This document shows positions 35,175-44,489 of a DNA stretch of 64,000 nucleotides, piece after piece. This DNA is from Lachnospiraceae bacterium (GTDB lineage: Bacteria; Bacillota; Clostridia; Lachnospirales; Lachnospiraceae). A program made the position numbers and the translations under genes. The notes below the pieces were generated by a model. That model saw only the letters and a list, made by a program, of their open reading frames with translations. It was not told the DNA's origin and did not search any database. The stretch spans positions 302,252 to 366,251 of the forward strand of contig JAAUZK010000024.1 of NCBI GenBank assembly GCA_014804655.1, read 5' to 3'. The first letter of the stretch is position 1, and each line of letters begins with the position of its first letter.

Positions 35175-36298
35175 AAACTTTTCTCCCCGAAATAGATTCT
35201 CTTCTGCGTCTCCTTATCAAACAGAAACACTTTGCGGGATATAAGGGAAAAGTTTACGAAGGTTCCTTCTTCTTTCCGCCCCGCATTCAGACTGATCTTA
35301 TGATCCGTACTTAAGATCGCACGAATCGTAGGATTTACGGAGGCCGCATTCGTGCATACTACACTGATATCCCTTCCCATCACTTCCACTCTGTCTAATC
35401 GGCAGCGAAACGCCCCGTCTTCCTTCAGCACGAAACCCTCGGGTCTGATTCCCACATAGACCTGCCTGTCTGCAACGCCCCCGATCTGCATAACGACATC
35501 CTCCCCGATAATGAGTCTGCCATCCTGTACCTGTCCTTCAAAAACATTAATCGGCGGCGTTCCGAGGAACCTGGCAACAAAAAGATTCGCCGGACTGTCA
35601 TAGACCTCCTGAGGTTCGCCGATCTGCTGGATCTCTCCTTCCTTCATCACAACGATTCTGTCGGAGATACTCATAGCTTCCTCCTGGTCGTGTGTCACAA
35701 AGATGGTGGTGATGCCTGTCTCCTGCTGAATTCTTCTGATCTCTTCCCTGGTCTGGATTCGCAGACGTGCATCGAGATTGGAAAGCGGTTCATCCAGCAA
35801 AAGCACTTTCGGTCTTTTCACAAGTGCACGGGCAATCGCCACCCTCTGCTGCTGTCCTCCTGAAAGTTCTTTCGGCTTACGCTCCATCAGATCATCGATC
35901 TGAACTAACTTCGCCGCCTCTGTTACCTTTTCAAGCATCTCAGACTTAGAGAGCTTGTCCCTGCCCTTAAGATTTTGAAGCGGGAAGAGGATATTCTGCT
36001 TCACGTTCAGATGCGGATAAAGGGCATAATTCTGAAATACCAGACCGATTCCCCGATTCTCCGGCGGAAGATCCGTGACATCCTCATCTCCGAAAAAGAT
36101 TCTTCCTTCCGTGGGTTTCAACAATCCACTGATTAGATTGAGCGCCGTGCTCTTACCGCATCCGGAAGGTCCCAACAGACCGATCAGTTTGCCGTCCGGA
36201 ATCTCAAAATTGAAATCGTTGACAGCTATCACATCCGTATGAATTTTCCTGTCCCTGCTCGGAAATTTTTTTGTCAGATTCTTCAATACTACTTTCAT
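35171..36298 (-). CDS. Carbohydrate ABC importer ATPase, UgpC/MsmX type
   Basis: A 375-residue ATPase with Walker A GPSGCGKST (about 39-47), signature LSGGQQQRVAIARAL, Walker B VLLLDEPLSNLDA, and a C-terminal TOBE-like domain (about 240-365). It energises the two permeases downstream. Having the ATPase within the operon is less common in Firmicutes, where one MsmX often serves many importers, so this system is self-contained. It follows the BaiN-like gene by 18 bases. Confidence 0.94.
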   Translation of the reverse strand: MKVVLKNLTKKFPSRDRKIHTDVIAVNDFNFEIPDGKLIGLLGPSGCGKSTALNLISGLLKPTEGRIFFGDEDVTDLPPENRGIGLVFQNYALYPHLNVKQNILFPLQNLKGRDKLSKSEMLEKVTEAAKLVQIDDLMERKPKELSGGQQQRVAIARALVKRPKVLLLDEPLSNLDARLRIQTREEIRRIQQETGITTIFVTHDQEEAMSISDRIVVMKEGEIQQIGEPQEVYDSPANLFVARFLGTPPINVFEGQVQDGRLIIGEDVVMQIGGVADRQVYVGIRPEGFVLKEDGAFRCRLDRVEVMGRDISVVCTNAASVNPTIRAILSTDHKISLNAGRKEEGTFVNFSLISRKVFLFDKETQKRIYFGEKSL

Positions 36299-36316
36299 TT
36301 CAATATCCGTACCTTT

Positions 36317-37588
36317 CTACAACACATGCGCTGCCGCTCTTCCTGCCACGATACCACTGCTCCACGCCCACTGCAAATTATAGCCGCCGCATATACCATC
36401 GATATCCAGTATCTCTCCTGCAAAGAAAAGATGTGGAACGAGCTTTGACTCCAGTGTGCGGGTCACCTCCCTGCAGTCCACGCCACCGGCACATACCTGT
36501 GCCTGCTCAAAAGAATTCGTTCCATTGACCACCACCGGAAAAGATCGGAAAAGACCGGCCAGTTTCACCCGAGATACCGTAGGCACATCCGTCGCCCGAT
36601 CCGTCTCCCTGATTCCTGCCAATTTCAGAAGAAGAAGTCCGATCTTCTTATTGACCAGTCCGGTCACAAACTGATCCATCGTCTGCATACTCTGCCTGTT
36701 CCACCTGTCTTCCCAGAAACCGGCGCCTTTCTCGTATCTTCCGTTCACCGTGGTATTATCATCTCCCACATCCGTAGCCATAGAACCATCCGGCATCAGA
36801 TCGATCTCAATCGTAACCCGTCTGCGTTCCTGCAGCGCATACGCCGCCTCTCTGCTCAGTTGAAATACAGGAATGCCGGAAATGCCGTAATTCGTCCATT
36901 GCAGCTCGCCACGCTGCGTCTGCATGGTCTTATCGTCTATCCGTAATGTTAATCCTGCCTCACAGCGCACACCCGCCACCCGCTTATAGAAATCTTCCTG
37001 ACAATGTAGTGCAACAAGCGCCGGAACAAGGGGAATAATACGATGCCCCAGTTTCCGTGCCAGCGCGGCTCCTGCGCCGTCCGACCCCGTCGCTGGGGCT
37101 GCACTGCCACCACAGGCAAGTATTACCGCATCGTAACGTTCTTTCCGTCCTTCCTTCGTCATCACGGTCAGCCCATCACTCTGCCTGATCAGGTCGGCCA
37201 CCTGCTGATTCGTATGTACACACACCCTTTGCCGTTCCAGCTCAAACCGGAGAACATCCTGCACGGTTGAAGCCTGTTCGCTGGCAGGATACAGATAACC
37301 GTTCCGATTTTTAATCCGCATGCCCAATCCGGAGAAAAACTCTTTCGTCTGCGCCACACCGACAGTCCCATACAGGTCTTCGACAAGCGATACACCGCTG
37401 CCATAGTAACATTCCGGACTCATCTCTTCATTGGAGAAGTTACACTTGCCGTTTCCCGTTGACAGAAGCTTCCTTCCAACCCTGTCATTTCTCTCATATA
37501 TCGTCACCTGCGCGCCTGCCCGCGCCGCATGGATGGCAGCCGTCATCCCCGCCGCGCCGCCGCCGACCACAGCAATTTTTCTATTCAT
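36317..37588 (-). CDS. BaiN-like flavoprotein (NAD(P)/FAD-dependent oxidoreductase)
   Basis: A 423-residue HI0933/BaiN-family flavoprotein: the dinucleotide fold IAVVGGGAAGMTAAIHAARA is at the start, followed by GRKLLSTGNGKCNFSN, and the C-terminal GEILDIDGICGGYNLQWAW. Members reduce unsaturated ketones in some gut bacteria, but the family role is broad and most members are uncharacterised. ATG 37588 has GGAGG five bases upstream. It lies 18 bases before the importer ATPase, so it may share that transcript. Confidence 0.9.
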   Translation of the reverse strand: MNRKIAVVGGGAAGMTAAIHAARAGAQVTIYERNDRVGRKLLSTGNGKCNFSNEEMSPECYYGSGVSLVEDLYGTVGVAQTKEFFSGLGMRIKNRNGYLYPASEQASTVQDVLRFELERQRVCVHTNQQVADLIRQSDGLTVMTKEGRKERYDAVILACGGSAAPATGSDGAGAALARKLGHRIIPLVPALVALHCQEDFYKRVAGVRCEAGLTLRIDDKTMQTQRGELQWTNYGISGIPVFQLSREAAYALQERRRVTIEIDLMPDGSMATDVGDDNTTVNGRYEKGAGFWEDRWNRQSMQTMDQFVTGLVNKKIGLLLLKLAGIRETDRATDVPTVSRVKLAGLFRSFPVVVNGTNSFEQAQVCAGGVDCREVTRTLESKLVPHLFFAGEILDIDGICGGYNLQWAWSSGIVAGRAAAHVL

Positions 37589-37697
37589 ATTAACCTCCAT
37601 GCCGCTGTTTTGTATCAGCACACAAAACGCAGTATTTCTTAGCAAGACATCCTTTGATGCAGGCCTTAGAAGTACTTTTTACGTTAATATGATACCC

Positions 37698-38342
37698 TCA
37701 ACTCGAATAAGATTCAAGGAAATTATATAGTTCTTCCTCCGTCTCAATATACTTTCCCCGCATAATCTCCGCCTGTAGCCCATCGTCAAGACTGGCAAGC
37801 AGAATATCCGTATTCATATAGAGTGTCCGCTTGTCCTCCTGATAAACAACAATAAAATGATCGGATACCATAAGATAATAACCTTTATTCTCTTCTTGTT
37901 TATAATATTTACAGATCACCACCCTATCCTTGGAAAAGGCGGTCAGCTCAATCGTCTCAAATCCCTGCTCTAATTCCGTCAGCGGCGGATTCCGGTCGTA
38001 GGATTCCAGTTCCTGAAGAAGCCCATCCCGGTCCAGACCGATATATTTGACCGGCACATTCTCCTCTTTTTCATTCACAGTACCACTCATCAGATCTACT
38101 TCCTCGATCAGATAAGTCGTGTCCGCCGTTACCACGGGAATCTCCGCCACCGCTGTCTCTATGATCTGCTCCTGTACATCGCCGATTTCCGGCGCTTTCT
38201 GTCTTGTCTGTTCACTGCTCTCCCTCATCTGATATCGGTTCGGATAGAAGAAGTGCTCCGCCTTCAGCGCGACATAGCCTCCTGCTCCGAGCATAATTCC
38301 CGATAACATAAGAAAAAGACTGATACGTCTTATAAATTTCAT
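37698..38342 (-). CDS. BofC-like membrane-anchored protein
   Basis: A 214-residue protein with one N-terminal membrane helix (about 5-25) and an extracytoplasmic C-terminal domain. The segment from YYLMVSDHFIVVYQEDKRTLYMNTDILL to ELYNFLESYSS resembles the C-terminal domain of BofC, the forespore regulator of the SpoIVB protease; this is recognition from memory, not from a search. In this sporulation-rich region such a role is plausible. No close operon partner is evident: 87 bases separate it from the flippase gene. Confidence 0.75.
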   Translation of the reverse strand: MKFIRRISLFLMLSGIMLGAGGYVALKAEHFFYPNRYQMRESSEQTRQKAPEIGDVQEQIIETAVAEIPVVTADTTYLIEEVDLMSGTVNEKEENVPVKYIGLDRDGLLQELESYDRNPPLTELEQGFETIELTAFSKDRVVICKYYKQEENKGYYLMVSDHFIVVYQEDKRTLYMNTDILLASLDDGLQAEIMRGKYIETEEELYNFLESYSS

Positions 38343-38429
38343 CCTTCCAATTGCCTTTCTTACCGGATTACCTGTAATCAGTATCAGTCATTTCACAAAT
38401 TTTATGCAGCATTTTATTATTTTGTTATA

Positions 38430-40088
38430 TCAAAGAATGCCAAGATTCCTGCCCAGCATGATGAAGAAAAATCCAAGCGGAATTCTGGACAGCTCCGCTT
38501 CCCCTATGACCCTTAAGATCATCAAAAAAGTTACATAGATAAATAATCCCGCAACTATGCCGATCAACAGCGTAAACATACCGCCCAGCGGTTCCAGCAA
38601 AAAACTACTGAGCAGCGCAACCACCACACCGGACACACCGGCAGCTGCCGCCGGAAAAACAATTCCCCCCAGCCACTCCTGTTTGTATTTCAAATTTCTG
38701 CTGACCAGAAAGAAATTCAGCCCGCCGCACACTGCAAAAGACAGAATCAGCGCATACACAATACCGTCTGCACCAAGAAGCGCCTTTTGTACCAGAATAT
38801 ATGCTGTAAGGACATGAACAATCAGCGAGATCCCTGCCGTAAAGAGCAGTTCCCTTATCATATGGACTCTGTACATAAGCTGCCCGAAGAGAAAGCAGCA
38901 GCCATACAGTATTATAATAACAGCTCCCTTCTGCACCCATGTGGTCAGCTCATCGCTGCCGCCCTTAATCAGACATTCGGCGAACGCTCTTGCCAGTGCC
39001 GCCAGATAAATGGCCGTTGGAAAAGCTACGATACACAATCTGCGCACCGCCTTGCCGATCCGCTCCCTCATAATGCGGTAATCGCCCCGATCATACGCAT
39101 TGCTGATCCTGCCCGCAGCCGTGTAAATGCTCCATACACCTAATGCTGCCCCCACACTGATCAACACGGCACACTTGCCGTAATAACATCCCCATAATCC
39201 TGTCCGCTCCGATCCCAGCTCTCGCTTATTCATACAGTAATTAAACATACGCTGGTCAATCAACATGTAAAGATTGGAAATAATTCCCGAAACAGCAAAC
39301 GGAAGACTGCTGCGCAATACCATACCCTGCAAGGAATACTGAGTTTCAAGACGTTTACTTCCATCCATTCCCAGTTTGCCGCGAAGTGTTCCCGCGTAAA
39401 CCACATAAACCACCAGCAGATGGATCGTAGTAATAATCTGTGATACCATGACTCCGAGCATAGCACCAAGCGCACCATATGCATAACTGTACACATTATC
39501 CTGTCTGAGCGCTGCAACCTTAGTACCGTATATATAGCAAATATCCCCGAAACAAAATGCACAGACCGCCATGGAAATACTTTCAATATATTGGGAATGC
39601 GCTGTCAGTACACCAAGCCCGAAACCGTCAAAATATCCGCGGAAAGTACCGATAAACGTAGCGAAAATAATCACCGGAGCAACCGCCATGACCGCCATAC
39701 GTGCAAACGATTCCAGCACAAAAAAATCCGCTATGATTTTGGACATTAATAATACCAACAATGCCAGCACAACGCTGATCAGCAAATCCATACTGAATGC
39801 CGCACGAAACGCACGCTTCGCATTCTTATACTGATCCCGTTTCACCCGATATCGTATGATTCCGGCCATAGCCCTCGTCATACAGTATGATGTAAAAATC
39901 GTAATCAGAAAAAATATCTCATATGCAGGTGCAAACAATCCGATTCCGGCATCGCCGATCACCTTAGACAAAGGAATCCTCATAAGAAGAAATATGATAT
40001 AGGATATAACGCCCGCATATTGCACCATCGGATTTTTAATCGATCTATTCAGTAGTCCGCCGTCAGAATCTCTCTTTCGTAATTTCAT
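38430..40088 (-). CDS. SpoVB/MurJ-like flippase (MOP superfamily)
   Basis: A 552-residue polytopic protein with about 14 predicted helices. It has the layout of polysaccharide and lipid-linked precursor exporters such as SpoVB: RIPLSKVIGDAGIGLFAPAYEIF near the N-terminus and GTFRGYFDGFG in the first half. It probably flips lipid II or a related carrier during spore or cell wall synthesis. The ribosome site AGAGGG is somewhat far from the ATG. It follows ybeY by 43 bases and probably belongs to the yqfC-ybeY operon. Confidence 0.88.
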   Translation of the reverse strand: MKLRKRDSDGGLLNRSIKNPMVQYAGVISYIIFLLMRIPLSKVIGDAGIGLFAPAYEIFFLITIFTSYCMTRAMAGIIRYRVKRDQYKNAKRAFRAAFSMDLLISVVLALLVLLMSKIIADFFVLESFARMAVMAVAPVIIFATFIGTFRGYFDGFGLGVLTAHSQYIESISMAVCAFCFGDICYIYGTKVAALRQDNVYSYAYGALGAMLGVMVSQIITTIHLLVVYVVYAGTLRGKLGMDGSKRLETQYSLQGMVLRSSLPFAVSGIISNLYMLIDQRMFNYCMNKRELGSERTGLWGCYYGKCAVLISVGAALGVWSIYTAAGRISNAYDRGDYRIMRERIGKAVRRLCIVAFPTAIYLAALARAFAECLIKGGSDELTTWVQKGAVIIILYGCCFLFGQLMYRVHMIRELLFTAGISLIVHVLTAYILVQKALLGADGIVYALILSFAVCGGLNFFLVSRNLKYKQEWLGGIVFPAAAAGVSGVVVALLSSFLLEPLGGMFTLLIGIVAGLFIYVTFLMILRVIGEAELSRIPLGFFFIMLGRNLGIL

Positions 40089-40131
40089 AGCAATACCATG
40101 CCCTCTTATTCATCCTAGTTTCATCCGTTTA

Positions 40132-40632
40132 CTATTCTCTGGAAATCCCCAGATTCATAAGAACTGTCTCCTGCTTCTCCTCCATGACGGCAGCCTCCCG
40201 CTCTTCCATATGATCATACCCACACAGATGAAACATACTGTGTGCCGTCAGAAAAGCAAATTCGCGCAAAATACTGTGCCCGTATTCCTGTGCCTGCGAC
40301 AGTACACGATCCGCGGACAGAATAATATCACCCAGAATCAGTTCTCCGCTGTCCGGATCAAAATAATCAGCCGACATATTTTCAACTTGCGAAAAATCCC
40401 CTTCATTGTCAAAAGAGATATTCGGAAAAGACAGTACATCTGTCTCACGATCTATATCCCTATAGCTTTTGTTATATTCATGTATCCCTGCATTATCCGT
40501 AATCAGAAGATTAACCGTCGTCTCATACGGACAGTTTTCCATCTGTGTGACCGCTTCCATGATCTTATTCAGAATATCCTGCACATCGAAGGGAAAATCG
40601 ACCTTAGTCTCATTCTCAACGTAAGAAGTCAT
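40132..40632 (-). CDS. ybeY: Endoribonuclease YbeY (16S rRNA 3' maturation)
   Basis: A 166-residue metalloprotein. The zinc-binding signature HSMFHLCGYDH (His-x3-His-x5-His) sits near residue 127. LSFPNISF and GDIILS are also typical. It acts in 16S rRNA processing and ribosome quality control. ATG 40632 lies inside the end of the upstream HD-protein gene (17-base overlap), with GAGGAG ten bases upstream. Confidence 0.95.
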   Translation of the reverse strand: MTSYVENETKVDFPFDVQDILNKIMEAVTQMENCPYETTVNLLITDNAGIHEYNKSYRDIDRETDVLSFPNISFDNEGDFSQVENMSADYFDPDSGELILGDIILSADRVLSQAQEYGHSILREFAFLTAHSMFHLCGYDHMEEREAAVMEEKQETVLMNLGISRE

Positions 40633-41815
40633 AATACAATTTCTCCTCAATAAATATCTTCTTCATCTCACGAATCTGCGACAATGATATTTCATTCCAC
40701 CACAGCTCGTCCGTTTCCAGCTTCTTCTGGAATACAGTATCAATCAACTGCGCATAATCCAACTGTGCCATAGGATCTTTCTCAAACAGATATAAAATCG
40801 AAGATACGATGCAGTCAGCAAACAATACGATAATCGTTTCCTTGGACACCACTTTTTCCGATTCGTCCACGTACTCCTTTAAGATTTTCTTGGTATTGGA
40901 TGGGAAATGATACTCATTACAGATTGCAGACACATTCTCCCACGTATTCTCACCTTTAAGCCTGCCGATCCGGTGATAATATGCACATGCTTTCGCCGCC
41001 GCATCGTCCAGCTCCAGACGTCTGGCAATACGGTCGCTTAAGTAGGCCGTGTGTACCGCATGATAATACTCTTCCTTGGACATCTCCTTAAGCTGTACCA
41101 GAAGCGGAAATTCCGGATCGTTGATCTCCATATACTTCTCCCTATTCCTGTGAATCACAGCAGTACTGAACATTTTAAGACTGATCAGCAGCAGGATACA
41201 GCATACAACCAGATTGATCGCCGGGATCAAAAACTGCGCTGCCGACAACTTCATCGGAGTAAATAATATCTCGTTGGCAGTCAGACACAACGTTAAAATA
41301 GCCAGCGATATAAACAGCGGCAGCATAACGCGAAAATCATCATCCAGCGTACTGAAGACCAGACATCCCGCCACACCGCTGATAAAATACAGCCAGAAAA
41401 TCCCAAAATCCCCTCCGGTATAATGGACCGACAAAAGAAGGCATACACTTCCCGCCATCATACCCGTCGCAGTATCGCTGAAGACTCCGAGCAGCACGAA
41501 GATCACGAGAAAAGGCCATCCTGTCACCGGCAGATAGGGAAGGAAAACCGCCGCCAGCAGACCTCCCAGATACATAAGGGAAAATCTGCCGTATTTTCCT
41601 TCATTGCGATATATGAAACGCTGATTAATCTCCTCCATCGCAAAAGAAAATATCACCATACCGGTACCGGTCATGACCATAACAGTATTGCGCAGCATCT
41701 CTTCCATCTCGCCTTTATGCAGTATCGTTCCTGCCAGCGCAATCATGCCCGCCACTATAAACATTAATCCAAACACCGCTATTCTCTTTAAAGTCTGTCT
41801 CTTATTTTTTTCCAC
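40616..41815 (-). CDS. Degenerate HD-domain membrane protein in the pgpH (yqfF) position
   Basis: A 399-residue protein with about seven membrane helices (residues 10-210) and a C-terminal HD-superfamily domain. By gene order it is where B. subtilis has yqfF/pgpH, a c-di-AMP phosphodiesterase. It lacks the long extracytoplasmic domain of PgpH. The catalytic HD pair is His281-Arg282 (AYYHRIGRL) instead of His-Asp, and the later histidine pair is not visible, although a distal FAD remains. Loss of phosphodiesterase activity is therefore likely. It begins with GTG; AGGA lies upstream. It overlaps phoH by 14 bases and ybeY by 17. Confidence 0.85.
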   Translation of the reverse strand: MEKNKRQTLKRIAVFGLMFIVAGMIALAGTILHKGEMEEMLRNTVMVMTGTGMVIFSFAMEEINQRFIYRNEGKYGRFSLMYLGGLLAAVFLPYLPVTGWPFLVIFVLLGVFSDTATGMMAGSVCLLLSVHYTGGDFGIFWLYFISGVAGCLVFSTLDDDFRVMLPLFISLAILTLCLTANEILFTPMKLSAAQFLIPAINLVVCCILLLISLKMFSTAVIHRNREKYMEINDPEFPLLVQLKEMSKEEYYHAVHTAYLSDRIARRLELDDAAAKACAYYHRIGRLKGENTWENVSAICNEYHFPSNTKKILKEYVDESEKVVSKETIIVLFADCIVSSILYLFEKDPMAQLDYAQLIDTVFQKKLETDELWWNEISLSQIREMKKIFIEEKLYYDFLR

Positions 41816-42815
41816 GTTCGTAATTCCTGTTTCTCTGTTTTAGTTCTGTACGCTTCTTCTCTTTAGATTCATAGTCGTCATATGCCCTGACGATCTTCTG
41901 CACCAGCGGATGCCTTACAACATCCTTACTTGTCAGTCTGCAAAAAGCAATATCGTCAATCTTAGCTAATACCTTCATGGCAATGTCCAGGCCCGATTTC
42001 ACATCCGGCGCCAGATCCTTCTGGGAAGCATCCCCCGTTATGATCACCTTAGAGCCGAAACCAATACGGGTCAGAAACATCTTCATCTGTGCCGGTGTCG
42101 TATTCTGTGCCTCATCCAGAATAATGTAGGCGTTATCCAGAGTACGTCCCCTCATATAGGCAAGAGGCGCCACTTCGATCAATCCTTTCTCCATATTCTT
42201 GGCAAAGCTCTCCGCTCCCATGATCTGATATAAAGCATCATAGAGCGGCCTGAGATACGGGTCCACTTTACTCTGCAGATCTCCGGGCAGAAAACCTAGC
42301 TTTTCCCCCGCCTCGATCGCCGGTCTTGTGAGAATGATCCTGCTCACCTCGTTATTTTTAAAAGCCGTAACCGCCATCGCCATGGCAAGATATGTCTTAC
42401 CGGTTCCGGCTGGCCCGATGCCAAACACGATCATGCGATCCCTGATGGCATCCACATATTGTTTCTGTCCCAAAGTCTTCGGTTTAATCGGCTTGCCGTT
42501 TATTGTATGACAGATACAGTCGCTGTCTATCTCAAGCAGCACGTCCTTGTCACTTTCGCCTTCCATTTCTATGGCATAATTCACATTCTGTTCTTCCAAC
42601 GCGTTACCTCTCTCTGACAGGGCAAGAAGTTCCCTCACCACATGTGACGCTTTCATGACTGCCTCACGGTCACCGCTTATCTTAACGGCACCGTCCCTGT
42701 CTACAATGACCACATCCAGATCATCTTCTATTTTCCGGATATAGGCATCTCGCTCGCCGAATAAATTCCGCATATGCTCCACGGACGCATCTATACTGAT
42801 TGTAAATTCTCCCAT
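41802..42815 (-). CDS. phoH: PhoH-like ATPase
   Basis: A 337-residue P-loop protein. An N-terminal KH-like segment (about 1-75) precedes the helicase-like ATPase with Walker A GPAGTGKT (about 133-140), TRPAIEAGEKLGFLPGDL and the DEAQNTT Walker B box. It is probably involved in RNA metabolism together with YbeY. The order yqfC-yqfD-phoH-(yqfF)-ybeY matches the conserved Firmicutes cluster. Confidence 0.95.
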   Translation of the reverse strand: MGEFTISIDASVEHMRNLFGERDAYIRKIEDDLDVVIVDRDGAVKISGDREAVMKASHVVRELLALSERGNALEEQNVNYAIEMEGESDKDVLLEIDSDCICHTINGKPIKPKTLGQKQYVDAIRDRMIVFGIGPAGTGKTYLAMAMAVTAFKNNEVSRIILTRPAIEAGEKLGFLPGDLQSKVDPYLRPLYDALYQIMGAESFAKNMEKGLIEVAPLAYMRGRTLDNAYIILDEAQNTTPAQMKMFLTRIGFGSKVIITGDASQKDLAPDVKSGLDIAMKVLAKIDDIAFCRLTSKDVVRHPLVQKIVRAYDDYESKEKKRTELKQRNRNYERGKK

Positions 42816-42861
42816 CTATCTGTCTTCTGCCTCTCTATGCGTTATCGTTTGCTCTAAGTCT

Positions 42862-44130
42862 CTACTCTGCCGTCTCTTCCTGCACAGTTTCTTCCTCCAC
42901 ACCTATCGGTTCCGTACTCGTCGGCACAAGTTCCGCTGCCGATTCCTCCAACTGCATACTGGCATTCAATACCCAATTTTTATCATTCTTTTTTATTGTA
43001 ACATTTTTTTTGATAATTTGTACCCCTTTTTCGTTTAAAGTTTCCATAATTTTATGCCACTCTTCCTGCATCAGCGAATTCATTTCTTCTTCCGTGTGCT
43101 TCTGGCGTATCATTTCATATTCCTGAACTGTTTTTTTTCCGTAAAAAACGGGCAGATAGAGATGATCCAGCAGTTTCACCTGTTTCTTCTCGCCGCTGAC
43201 ATCATATTCCACATACGGGATCTTGCCCAGTCTGAGATTGATCTCCCTGTCATTGACCCCGAGCATGAACATTGTTTTCTGTCTGCCGGAATACATCTTC
43301 TCCTCATATAGAATGTCCTTTTTAATGGAAACCGATTCCGTATAACGGAGTTTGATATCGGCATCCGACTCCACGTATTGATACTTTCTGACCGTAGTGT
43401 CCTCATTGTAGACCGGCACTGCACCGCTGACCAGCACATCCCCCTTCTCTACCGTATCTCCCAACGCAACCTGGGGCACACCGCTCCTGGTGATGATATA
43501 CGATACCGTCCCTGACCTCGTGGCAATCAGATCCATCCCTTCCGTCCCGGCTTCGCTCTCTGATTTATCAGATTGACCAACTTGGTCATAATTTGGCATT
43601 TCATTTTCTTTGATATAAATCAGCAGCGTAGTGCCCTTTACCTGTACGGATGTCCAGGTGATCACATCATAATCTTCCCGCAGCGCCTTCTCCAGCTCCT
43701 CGATCTGAAGCCGGCTTTTTTTCATGGCGACGCGGACATCCTTCTCTTCCAGATAGTCAAGCAACACATCCTCTGTCAGTACATAGTTGCCTTCGAACCT
43801 GATATTCCAGATATAGCCCGATGTCAGCATCCAGAAGAGCATACAGCACAGGAAACCTGCAACGAATATTTTACGCCGTCCCATTTTGGACATAAAAAAA
43901 GGCAGTCCGTATCTTTTCAGAACGGATGCCTTTGTTCCGGTCTTCTTAAGAAGCGGCTTTAATGCAAAAAAACCATGCACGCTGATATTCATCGTATCAT
44001 AGTCGCCATGATCCTCAATATCCCACACCAGAATATTGTGATTTCCACACAGATTGAGCAGTCTTTCCGTGGAGTACCCCCACACTTTGATCGTCACATA
44101 ACCTCTGATATATTGCACCCAGTGAAGCAT
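42862..44130 (-). CDS. yqfD: Sporulation protein YqfD
   Basis: A 422-residue protein beginning MLHWVQYIRGYVTIKVWGYS, with one membrane helix (about 80-100, IFVAGFLCCMLFWMLTSGYI) and a large extracytoplasmic domain. YqfD (SpoIV-linked) is required for efficient sporulation in related bacteria; its biochemical role is unclear. GGAGAGG precedes ATG 44130. The extended frame to 44163 overlaps yqfC and is less likely. Confidence 0.93.
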   Translation of the reverse strand: MLHWVQYIRGYVTIKVWGYSTERLLNLCGNHNILVWDIEDHGDYDTMNISVHGFFALKPLLKKTGTKASVLKRYGLPFFMSKMGRRKIFVAGFLCCMLFWMLTSGYIWNIRFEGNYVLTEDVLLDYLEEKDVRVAMKKSRLQIEELEKALREDYDVITWTSVQVKGTTLLIYIKENEMPNYDQVGQSDKSESEAGTEGMDLIATRSGTVSYIITRSGVPQVALGDTVEKGDVLVSGAVPVYNEDTTVRKYQYVESDADIKLRYTESVSIKKDILYEEKMYSGRQKTMFMLGVNDREINLRLGKIPYVEYDVSGEKKQVKLLDHLYLPVFYGKKTVQEYEMIRQKHTEEEMNSLMQEEWHKIMETLNEKGVQIIKKNVTIKKNDKNWVLNASMQLEESAAELVPTSTEPIGVEEETVQEETAE

Positions 44131-44143
44131 CCTACCCTCTCCA

Positions 44144-44443
44144 TCAAACATATCGGACAGCATCGATACTGCCGCTTATTTTCATGTCTTCATTGGTATA
44201 ATAATCAATCGACAATCTCCGTCCCTCAAAGCAGATCTTACAGTTCTTGCCCTGCAGCACGATAGACTCCGTGGTATACTCCAGAATCCCCTTATAATTC
44301 TCTATAAAAGCTTCCTGTTTTCCCGTGATCGTTACAATCGCCGCTCCCAACATCGTATCTTTCGGAAGACGTAAGGACTCCACGATCAGTTCTTTGGAAT
44401 TTGACAGAGCTTGTATTGGCATTTTTTTATGATTTCTCTTCAT
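44144..44443 (-). CDS. yqfC: Sporulation protein YqfC
   Basis: A 99-residue protein of the YqfC/YabP-like fold, with LRLPKDTMLGAAIVTITGKQ and the ENYKGILEYT strand typical of the family. It is normally sigma-E controlled. No convincing ribosome site precedes the ATG at 44443; an ATG at 44422 is no better. It sits 13 bases before yqfD, as in other Firmicutes. Confidence 0.9.
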   Translation of the reverse strand: MKRNHKKMPIQALSNSKELIVESLRLPKDTMLGAAIVTITGKQEAFIENYKGILEYTTESIVLQGKNCKICFEGRRLSIDYYTNEDMKISGSIDAVRYV

Positions 44444-44489
44444 AATTCACTATATGTGCCGAAGAAGGAATTCATGACTGGATTCATCT

